Shown here: positions 34,020-40,324 of the stretch, one piece after another | Position numbering within the stretch: position 1 is the stretch's first letter | Layout: each line of letters starts with the position of its first letter | NCBI GenBank assembly: GCA_938091085.1 | Contig: CALKOC010000055.1 | Span: forward strand, 1-40,324 | From: an uncultured Alphaproteobacteria bacterium | Lineage (GTDB): Bacteria; Pseudomonadota; Alphaproteobacteria; RS24 | Length of the DNA: 40,324 nt | Reading direction: 5' to 3' | Translations under genes and position numbers: made by a program | The notes under the pieces: model-generated | What the model was told of the DNA's origin: nothing | Databases searched by the model: none | What the model saw: the letters and a program-made list of their open reading frames with translations, nothing else

Positions 34020-36002
34020 TTATTTCTGTAATCCAGCGCGCCATGACTCCATAAAGGATGTTAGATAATCGCCAGTTTTCTTCAGAGAAGATACCATTGA
34101 CTCCATCGCGGCATATTGTGTCGTGTAGCGTTGTCTGAGACTTTCCATACGTTCGTCTAGATCCACAATTTCAGCTTGTCTTTCGGCATTTATCTCATTC
34201 AAATTTGTGATCTTTGTCGATAAGATTCCCTGTGATGAACTGATGCTAGTTATGTAACTGCTGACCATTGAGCCTAGGCCACGGGTAAGCGTAATGTCAC
34301 TCGTTTGAGGTTGGTTTTCGACATTAAACACCAAACCTTTTGCCGGACCGGAGTTCATAATATATGCAGTGCCGAATGCAGTAGCAGCAACATCATCAAT
34401 TGTTATGCCAGCCGTTGTGCCAGCAGAAGTTGTCGCGCCAGTAAAGCCGACCCAGTTATTGATATCCCCAGCTAAATCCGTTATGGAAATTGAGCTATCG
34501 CTTCCGGTAGATGTTGATGAAACAACATAGCGCCCCTCATCCAAGCTAACTGTAACGTTATTTTCTCCAACGGCTTCATCGATGGCTGTTTGTAGGCCAG
34601 CAGCAAGTTCCGCTTGGGTTTTATATTCTCCCGCAGGTAAAAAAACTTTTTCGGAGTCTGCGCCATCAACAGAGATATTAAATGACTGTCTTACTTCGGA
34701 GACATTGTAACTTTCAGATGTAATATCTGTGCTTGGAGCCGCTGAAACCAATCCCCCGCTTGTGTCAGTAAGTGCTGTAAGACTGTATGTGCCAGCTGTG
34801 TAATCATCACCAGAAATCCGTGCTGTCACGTTGCGGTTATCCGGAAAAGCGGCATTGGTAAAAATTGCGCTAAAATACCTGGGGTTTGTATCAAAGAAAT
34901 TATCAAATTTAGTGCGATCAAGCTCGACAGAGCCGTCTCTGTTGGTCTGTAAACCAAAATTGGCAAGATAGAAAGTCTCACCATCCGGTGCGATCATGTC
35001 AGTTGTCGTGAAATCTCGTAATCTGGTTTTTACAAGCTGAATAGAATTGTCGCCAAAAAGAGGGCCAGGCTCGCCATCACTAGCACCATTTGAGGTGAGT
35101 TGGTTTAATAGAGCTGACGAACTGTTCATAGCTTCAACAAAGCTGCTGAGCAATGCGAAAGCACTATCATTATCTTCCGTCGCCGAGATGGTTGCAGCGC
35201 TTGAAGTTGTGGAGATGAGTTCCAACGTAATCCCATCAATTAGATCGGTAACTGTGTTGGAGCTTCTGATGACACTAGCACCATCTACAGTGAACTCAGC
35301 ATTAGAAGCTGCTTGAGTTAATGTCTCATTCGCGTCAGCAAAATCCGAAAAACTCAAATTCGCTAGCCCTGTATCTCCCGCTACCTCCGTTGCTGTTATA
35401 GAGAAACTGTTTTCAGCGCCAGTCTCACCCTTGATAGCAATGGTAAATGTATCGTCACCCGCATCAATTACAGTTGCCGACAGTCCAACTGAAGCGGCAT
35501 TAATTGCGTCGGCAATATCATCTAGTGAGCTTGCATCACTTGGAATGGTTAAGTTCACTGTTCGGGTCTCATCCCCTATGAAAGTGGATGAATCTTCATC
35601 CCATGTGCCAAATTCAATCTCTAAGCTGCCTGATCCAATTGAAGTATCACGGCTATCAAACTTATCGAAAACTAAAGTCTGAAAAGTTGCGAGGCTTTGG
35701 ACTTCCAGATCATAACTGCCTGCCTCAATGACTGATTTGTCATTTGCAGTTGCTGTAATTGCCGTCGAACTCGAGGCCAGAGCAATGCCATTTTCTCCAC
35801 TCAATGCGTCCATGCTGGATTGTAAGCTTGTTAGGCTGGACATAATCTGTCCGTATGAAGAAACGGACACCTGATTTTCAGTGATTTCCTGCTCAATAAT
35901 AGACACACGCGGTGCGCGTTCTGCATCCACAAGCGCATCGATAATTTGCGTTGTGTTCAGACCACTACCTGCGTTTAGTGTACTAATATAGTCTACTGCC
36001 AT
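34020..36002 (-). CDS. fliD: filament cap protein FliD
   Basis: FliD (HAP2) caps the filament tip and folds incoming flagellin. The 660-aa protein has the FliD N-terminus (STLNAGSGLNTTQIIDALVD, VSSYGQIMSSLTSLQSSMDA). The C-terminal region has SSYITSISSSQGILSTKITN, LDERMESLRQRYTTQYAAME and SSLKKTGDYLTSF, typical of the family. It lies in the upper part of the family size range (about 450-700). The middle contains Flagellin-IN-like stretches (VNLTIPSDASSLDDIADAIN). It has a sigma-54 promoter and AGGGAA as ribosome site. Confidence 0.92.
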   Translation of the reverse strand: MAVDYISTLNAGSGLNTTQIIDALVDAERAPRVSIIEQEITENQVSVSSYGQIMSSLTSLQSSMDALSGENGIALASSSTAITATANDKSVIEAGSYDLEVQSLATFQTLVFDKFDSRDTSIGSGSLEIEFGTWDEDSSTFIGDETRTVNLTIPSDASSLDDIADAINAASVGLSATVIDAGDDTFTIAIKGETGAENSFSITATEVAGDTGLANLSFSDFADANETLTQAASNAEFTVDGASVIRSSNTVTDLIDGITLELISTTSSAATISATEDNDSAFALLSSFVEAMNSSSALLNQLTSNGASDGEPGPLFGDNSIQLVKTRLRDFTTTDMIAPDGETFYLANFGLQTNRDGSVELDRTKFDNFFDTNPRYFSAIFTNAAFPDNRNVTARISGDDYTAGTYSLTALTDTSGGLVSAAPSTDITSESYNVSEVRQSFNISVDGADSEKVFLPAGEYKTQAELAAGLQTAIDEAVGENNVTVSLDEGRYVVSSTSTGSDSSISITDLAGDINNWVGFTGATTSAGTTAGITIDDVAATAFGTAYIMNSGPAKGLVFNVENQPQTSDITLTRGLGSMVSSYITSISSSQGILSTKITNLNEINAERQAEIVDLDERMESLRQRYTTQYAAMESMVSSLKKTGDYLTSFMESWRAGLQK

Positions 36003-36035
36003 TAATTATTCCCTAAAGGTAAACGACATAATGAC

Positions 36036-36051
36036 TGCAAATATTATGCCG
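36036..36051 (-). promoter_or_regulatory. sigma-54 promoter of fliD
   Basis: On the minus strand it reads CGGCAT-AATAT-TTGCA: two deviations in the -24 box, exact GG-N10-GC spacing and a perfect -12 box, 33 bases before the fliD start codon. Confidence 0.7.
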
Positions 36052-36141
36052 AAACCATAGAAAATTTTAAATTTTTTGGCTTTAAATTCACCCGGAAAAT
36101 GCTTCAATATATCTGCTTATAAAGGCATGAGGGGTGCTATC

Positions 36142-37857
36142 ATGATTGCATATGAACCTTTATCAATTTCCAAGGTTATCAGAACCCTTTTCGTTCTGGT
36201 TGCTGCCGGTATCGGGATTGGTATCGTCATGTCCGTTGTATCCAACGGTTTCGTTAGAGGCGTTGCTTTTCTTACCGAAGGGTATAGCCATTCACAAATT
36301 TTGACTTTTGATATTTTCGGCCATTCTTTGTCCTTTATGCCTCTTTTGGTCATAATTTTGGCTGCCGTCATATTAATCGTGATAAGGGGTTTGGTCGGGC
36401 TGGAAAGATTTCATGGCCCTGCAGACAGTATTTACGCTGCCCATAGAACCGATAATGAACTTGATGTTAAGCGTGGTTTAGCATCGACATTCAGTGCGTT
36501 CATTTCAGCATCTGGCGGTGCTTCAGTCGGTCAGTATGGTCCGCTTGTTCATTTTGGAGCCACGATTGGCAGCTATCTAAAGCAAGTTACACGTAGCACG
36601 CTAACCACTGATATTTTTATAGGCTGTGGCGTTGCCGGAGCCATAGCTGCAGGGTTTAATGCCCCTATTGCCGGTATATTATTCGCTCATGAGGCTGTTA
36701 TTCGACATTTTTCACTTCGTGCTGTGACACCCATTGCTATTTCTAGCCTGGTCGCTTCTTCTTTCAGTCAATATATTTTCGGTGATTTTCAGGTATTTGA
36801 AGTTGCGTTGATACCTCCGGATTTGCTTTCTGTCGTTCCGCTAGCATTGTTGTTAGGGCCGGTCTTTGGTCTGACTGCAGTTATTTTGATGATGAGTATT
36901 CGCAAAAGCACTCAATGGGGCGTGAAAAGCGGTCTTGGTTATAAAAAGCTGACTTTACTTGCCGCTTTTATTTGTGGATCAGTCGGGATATTTGTGCCTG
37001 AAATTCTTGGTCTAGGTGGGGACACTGTACAAAATATTTTGTCCGGTTCTTTTGATGGATCTTATCTACTTATCCTTCTGATTGCCAAAATTTTGATGTC
37101 AGCTGTATGTCTCGGCCTTGGTATGTTCGGGGGTGTTTTTTCCCCAGCGCTCTTTATCGGGGCTGCGGCAGGTGGCCTAGCAGGTATGGCTGTTTCCGGT
37201 CTGGTAAGTGGTGATGTGGTGTTGGCTCTTATTGTGGCGGGTATGGGAGCCGTATGTGCTCCTGTCATTGGTGCGCCAATAACAGTGGTAGTGATAATCC
37301 TAGAAATGACTATGTCCTATGAGCTGGCATTATTCACGCTTGGATCCGTTGTGACCTCAGCGCTGACTGCATCCATGTTGTTTGGTTATTCATTTTTTGA
37401 CCGACAATTATTAGATCGCGATATCGACATTAAGCTTGGTAGAGGCCATATCGGATTAATGGAAACACCTGTCTCGAGTGTCATGACAGCAGAATATATT
37501 TCTTTCAACCAACAAGTCTCTGTGACAGAAGTTATTGACGGCATGGTTCTAGCTCAATCGACTGAGGCCTATTTGCTCAATGAAGATGGTACGTTTTTTG
37601 GCAAAGTAACACTCAATGATTTAGTGCGTGTGCCGGGAGAGGATGCCGTTGCAGGCTATGGTGATATAAATCCGCAACGTATTAAGCATGATGACTCTCT
37701 CCAGCAGGCTATAGAAATTGCAAGTGATTTTATCGGTGAAACTATCCCGATTATTGATTTAGAGAAAAACCGTCTCATGGGTGTCGTAAGCGAAGCAGAT
37801 ATTTTTCAAGGTTATTTAAATCTGCAATCAAATGTGGTTGATCTTGAGACGCGCTGA
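36142..37857 (+). CDS. ClC-family chloride channel/transporter with CBS pair
   Basis: From ATG 36142 (GAGGGG upstream) the protein has 571 aa. It has ten or more membrane segments and a C-terminal CBS pair (about 455-565: METPVSSVMTAEYISF, GVVSEADIFQGYL). ClC landmarks are visible: HGPADSIYAAHR near 91, SGGASVGQYGPLVHFGATIG near 124-143, GMFGGVFSPALFIGAAAGGL. In place of the GREGP motif with its gating glutamate it has GQYGP (Tyr at 132, codon 36535-36537), so anion/proton coupling by that residue is not possible. An ATG at 36127 is an alternative start. It is not a flagellar family and may be an insertion, or serve ion balance in a marine cell. Confidence 0.85.
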   Translation: MIAYEPLSISKVIRTLFVLVAAGIGIGIVMSVVSNGFVRGVAFLTEGYSHSQILTFDIFGHSLSFMPLLVIILAAVILIVIRGLVGLERFHGPADSIYAAHRTDNELDVKRGLASTFSAFISASGGASVGQYGPLVHFGATIGSYLKQVTRSTLTTDIFIGCGVAGAIAAGFNAPIAGILFAHEAVIRHFSLRAVTPIAISSLVASSFSQYIFGDFQVFEVALIPPDLLSVVPLALLLGPVFGLTAVILMMSIRKSTQWGVKSGLGYKKLTLLAAFICGSVGIFVPEILGLGGDTVQNILSGSFDGSYLLILLIAKILMSAVCLGLGMFGGVFSPALFIGAAAGGLAGMAVSGLVSGDVVLALIVAGMGAVCAPVIGAPITVVVIILEMTMSYELALFTLGSVVTSALTASMLFGYSFFDRQLLDRDIDIKLGRGHIGLMETPVSSVMTAEYISFNQQVSVTEVIDGMVLAQSTEAYLLNEDGTFFGKVTLNDLVRVPGEDAVAGYGDINPQRIKHDDSLQQAIEIASDFIGETIPIIDLEKNRLMGVVSEADIFQGYLNLQSNVVDLETR

Positions 37858-38277
37858 TTAAGCAATTAAGTCAACTGTAGATTTGAAGCGCGGCATATCG
37901 TTGGCCATAGAAGATGTATAAGCTCTTTTAACCGCTGCGAGATTTTGAGCGACACCATTTGATAGCAGCGCGCGCGCCTCTGTGAGGTTTTCAGTGACAA
38001 CAGCTGAAGGCGCTTGCCTAGGGTGTCGGAGATTTATCTCGGGGAGATTGCTTGACGTCTTGCCAGATGGGTCGAGATCCATAAGCGGCATTAACGACTT
38101 CATAGATTGGACGCTATCAAGACCACTCGACATTGCAGGTCGTGTTGCAGCGTTTGGCATGGGGATTGCAAAGTTGTCAGTCTGAGACGGCCTAGACTGT
38201 TTAAGCAAAGCTGCCTGTCCATAAGTGGATGCAATCGTCCCTTGAGTAACGGGTGATATCGGATACGCATTAACCAT
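37858..38277 (-). CDS. unknown protein between the ClC gene and fliS
   Basis: I take ATG 38277 (MVNAYPISPVTQGTIAST), giving 139 aa; a TTG at 38292 would add five residues. No ribosome site is convincing for either. The protein has no signal peptide or membrane segment. It is rich in Ser, Ala, Pro and Met in the first two thirds and helical at the end (VVTENLTEARALLSNGVAQN then MPRFKSTVDLIA). I do not recognise it. It reads divergently from fliS and ends directly at the ClC stop. Such polar, flexible proteins in flagellar clusters are often exported or bind chaperones, but that is a guess. Confidence 0.5.
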   Translation of the reverse strand: MVNAYPISPVTQGTIASTYGQAALLKQSRPSQTDNFAIPMPNAATRPAMSSGLDSVQSMKSLMPLMDLDPSGKTSSNLPEINLRHPRQAPSAVVTENLTEARALLSNGVAQNLAAVKRAYTSSMANDMPRFKSTVDLIA

Positions 38278-38335
38278 ATCCGAGCTTAACAAAAGGCCAT
38301 GACAATATGCAAGGTGGTTCGTAAAGGGAATTTAC

Positions 38336-38728
38336 ATGGATTATTCAAAAGTTTCTCAAGCTTATAAAAAAACCGAGGAACATTCTGTTTACGAAATTGA
38401 GGACCCTCATGCCATTGTTGAGACAATGCTAATCGAATTGGTTAAATCTATGACCATTTTCGTTGAAAATATTGATCTTAAAACCGGCAACCTTGAGTTG
38501 AAATCAAAACACTTTTCTCGTGCTTTAACAATTATTTATGGCCTTCAAAGCAGCATTGATTTTGAAAAAGGTGGCGATATTGCAAATGGTCTTTTCCAAA
38601 TATACGAATATGCGCGCCAACAATTATTAAGCGATATGGGAAAGGCTAAACCCGAGACAACACCAACAGCTATCCATGCTTTAGAAGACATCATTGATGC
38701 ATGGAAACAGATTGAGCCCACTAAATGA
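38336..38728 (+). CDS. fliS: flagellin export chaperone FliS
   Basis: FliS binds the flagellin C-terminal helices in the cytoplasm and prevents premature polymerisation. The 130-aa protein has the family pattern: an N-terminal SQAYKKTEEHSVYEIEDPHA, a helix IVETMLIELVKSMTIFVENI, and FSRALTIIYGLQSSIDFEKG then GDIANGLFQIYEYARQQLL. Size is normal. It has AAAGGGAA as ribosome site. Here it should chaperone the giant flagellins, whose C-termini are canonical. The FliT-like gene overlaps its stop. Confidence 0.85.
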   Translation: MDYSKVSQAYKKTEEHSVYEIEDPHAIVETMLIELVKSMTIFVENIDLKTGNLELKSKHFSRALTIIYGLQSSIDFEKGGDIANGLFQIYEYARQQLLSDMGKAKPETTPTAIHALEDIIDAWKQIEPTK

Positions 38729-39009
38729 TTGATATTTTCAAAAATAAATTCGAAAGTCTCAATGAAAAGTTGCAGAACGCTATTGAAACAGGAGATTTTG
38801 CACTGGCGCAAACAATTGATGCCGAACGTCAATATCTGTTGGTATCTTTCATGAAAGAAGGGCATGACCCTGACCATGATCTCATTGCATTTATCGAACA
38901 ATGCGCGAGTGAAAATGCTGACCTTGTTACAAAAATGGAGGCAGGGTTGCAGGCTTTAAGTTCCAATACGCATCGAACAAAAAAGATGCTGAAAGGGTAT
39001 GGGGGTTGA
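38725..39009 (+). CDS. FliT-like small helical flagellar chaperone
   Basis: This 94-aa, wholly helical protein overlaps the fliS stop by 4 bases (ATGA), the usual position of fliT. FliT chaperones FliD and in some bacteria regulates class II genes. The pattern of two amphipathic helices (FKNKFESLNEKLQNAIETGD, then AQTIDAERQYLLVSFM) and a basic C-terminus (THRTKKMLKGYGG) agrees with that role, but FliT proteins are poorly conserved, so the call leans on position. Confidence 0.55.
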   Translation: MIDIFKNKFESLNEKLQNAIETGDFALAQTIDAERQYLLVSFMKEGHDPDHDLIAFIEQCASENADLVTKMEAGLQALSSNTHRTKKMLKGYGG

Positions 39010-39047
39010 TTGAAAGTCGGCTTCTCATTTAGTTAGATACCAGCTTC

Positions 39048-40133
39048 TTATTCTAGCGGTTTTTCAATCATTAGTTTTTTCATTTTTTCAATAAGCGTCG
39101 TTCGGCGCAGTTTTAAGGCTTCTGCCGCGCCAGTGATTTGCCCTTCTTTTTTGCGCAGGGCGGCTTCAATCAACACAATCTCCACCTCCTGCAGATGTTT
39201 TCGTAAATCAATCGTATCGAAATATGAAAACCAGTCATTATAACTTGCGGGCGCAGGCAAAGGCGGCTTATCTGAAATGAGTGCGTCGAGATCAATAGAA
39301 TTAAGATTGCCGGTTTCTTCCCACAGGGCTTCAAGTTCCTCTGCTTCATCAGGGACTTTTAGACGTAATAAGTTCTCACGGACTTCTTTGCCGGTAATCT
39401 CTTTTTGCGGGAAAAGCACAATTGCGCGTTCCAAAACATTCCGCAACTCACGAACATTGCCTGGCCAGTTATAACGCGATAACTCTGAAAGAGCAGTCTC
39501 GTCAAACAGTGGCGGTTTGCTTTTTTGGGTTTCGCATATGGCGTCACAAATAGAACCAATGAGGTCTGGAATATCAACGCTTCTTTCTGCAAGTGTAGGT
39601 ACTTGCACAGGGAAGACGTTAATCCTGAAAAATAAATCAGCGCGAAACTTACCTTCATCTACATAAGCTTGCAGGTTCTGGTGGGTCGCACAAATAAGCC
39701 TAAAGTTCACTTTTATATCTTTATTGCCGCCAACGCGTTGAATAGTGCGGTTTTCAATAGCGCGGAGCAACTTAGTCTGAAGTGACAAGTTCATGTCGCC
39801 AATTTCATCCAAGAATAATGTGCCCTCATTAGCCAGTTCAAAGCGTCCCTTCCGATCAGTTTCTGCACCAGTAAAGGCACCTTTTTCATGACCGAATAGC
39901 TCTGACTCCAACAATTCAGTTGGAATGGCAGCGCAATTAATGGAGATAAGGGGCCCTTTTCGACCGGATAGGGCGTGGATAGCTCTGGCAACGACATCTT
40001 TACCTGAACCGGTCTGGCCCTGAATAAGGACCGTACTATCGGCGGGGGCCAGAATGTCGACGAGCCGGCGCAACTCTTTGGTTGCTGCGGACTGGCCAGC
40101 AATAAATTCATCAACGCTCGACTGACCGGACAT
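39048..40133 (-). CDS. fleQ: FleQ/FlrA-type sigma-54-dependent flagellar activator lacking N-terminal domain
   Basis: The 361-aa protein starts directly with the AAA+ domain: Walker A GQTGSGKD (39-46), the sigma-54 contact loop GAFTGA (85-90), Walker [11 protein letters not shown] (104-113) and the arginine-finger region [12 protein letters not shown] (163-174). It ends with a Fis-type helix-turn-helix ([20 protein letters not shown]), whose [10 protein letters not shown] is the FleQ/FlrA signature. FleQ and FlrA have about 490 residues with an N-terminal receiver-like domain; none is present here. An in-frame stop at 40161-40163 excludes a longer start. It is the natural activator for the -24/-12 promoters in this window. 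Confidence 0.85.
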   Translation of the reverse strand: MSGQSSVDEFIAGQSAATKELRRLVDILAPADSTVLIQGQTGSGKDVVARAIHALSGRKGPLISINCAAIPTELLESELFGHEKGAFTGAETDRKGRFELANEGTLFLDEIGDMNLSLQTKLLRAIENRTIQRVGGNKDIKVNFRLICATHQNLQAYVDEGKFRADLFFRINVFPVQVPTLAERSVDIPDLIGSICDAICETQKSKPPLFDETALSELSRYNWPGNVRELRNVLERAIVLFPQKEITGKEVRENLLRLKVPDEAEELEALWEETGNLNSIDLDALISDKPPLPAPASYNDWFSYFDTIDLRKHLQEVEIVLIEAALRKKEGQITGAAEALKLRRTTLIEKMKKLMIEKPLE

Positions 40134-40171
40134 AATTTTTTTTAAACCTGAACAAAACTCTTACACAACAA

Positions 40172-40191
40172 GGTGTCAAACTCACGACACC
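40172..40191. promoter_or_regulatory. palindrome overlapping a possible -35 box upstream of the fleQ-like gene
   Basis: GGTGTC and GACACC form perfect arms around 8 bases. On the minus strand the sequence TTGACA at 40174-40179 matches the sigma-70 -35 box and overlaps one arm; the -10 box is poor. The palindrome lies 39 bases before the activator start codon and could be an operator through which expression of the activator is repressed. Confidence 0.45.
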
Positions 40192-40324
40192 AAAACGCAA
40201 ACTTCCATATTATGTGTCAGAAAATTGAACCTTCGTCCAGAGAAAGGAGTCGAAAAGTTTTGTCTATAGAGCTAAGGCACTGAAATTTATGAATATTTAA
40301 TTTTTTTATAAAACTGTTACCGGT

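Noticed and set aside
38302-38319. GGCC...ATGC before fliS as a sigma-54 promoter
   Set aside because: The spacing is GG-N12-GC, two bases too long for the rigid -24/-12 geometry.
1-40324. tRNA, rRNA, insertion sequence or prophage features
   Set aside because: I saw no tRNA-like cloverleaf, transposase or integrase frame, and no terminal repeats.

Overview
The window is one long flagellar locus from a Gram-negative bacterium: it encodes the outer-membrane L ring (FlgH) and the P ring (FlgI, FlgA). Base composition looks moderately AT-rich by eye. A Caulobacter-FlmG-like TPR glycosyltransferase and a rod-binding FlgJ without muramidase point towards a (probably marine) alphaproteobacterium. 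The flgA-M-N / flgBCDEFGHIJKL gene order, the FleQ/FlrA-type regulator and the FliS/FliT pair look more like Vibrio or Pseudomonas. I cannot settle the class from sequence alone.

Layout. 1-2327 (+): end of a FimV-like LysM gene, then flgA, flgM, an FlgN-like gene and a DUF2802-like membrane protein. 2335-3415 (-): an unexplained pair, a very acidic protein and a small lipoprotein. 3516-18314 (+): flgB, C, D, E, F, G, H, I, J, K, L. 18439-23211 (-) and 23398-26670 (+): two divergent giant flagellin genes. 26727-28568 (-): FlmG-like glycosyltransferase. 28717-31627 (+): pseB, pseC, pseF; 32655-31624 and 33335-32661 (-): pseI and pseH. 33527-34018 (+): an unknown gene. 34020-36002 (-): fliD. 36142-37857 (+): a ClC-family transporter. 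37858-38277 (-): an unknown gene. 38336-39009 (+): fliS and a FliT-like gene. 39048-40133 (-): a FleQ-like sigma-54 activator.

What stands out. The external axial proteins are strongly enlarged: flagellins of 1590 and 1090 aa, FlgE of 1265 aa, FlgK of 1440 aa; FliD (660 aa) and FlgL (428 aa) are on the large side. Ends are conserved and the centres are filled with beta-rich modules. I found seven good -24/-12 (sigma-54) promoters by eye, all with exact GG-N10-GC spacing. They precede flgB, flgG, the 1590-aa flagellin gene, the flmG-like gene, pseB, pseH-pseI and fliD; an eighth, weaker one faces the acidic-protein gene. The activator for such promoters is itself in the window. The simplest reading is one sigma-54 regulon that makes a giant filament and the sugar to decorate it: PseB, C, H, I and F make CMP-pseudaminic acid (PseG is not in the window) and the FlmG-like enzyme transfers it to flagellin. 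The 1090-aa flagellin lacks a usable sigma-54 site and may be under sigma-28, consistent with flgM being present.

Limits: families were assigned by reading protein sequences, with no database search; promoters are consensus matches and nothing was computed.
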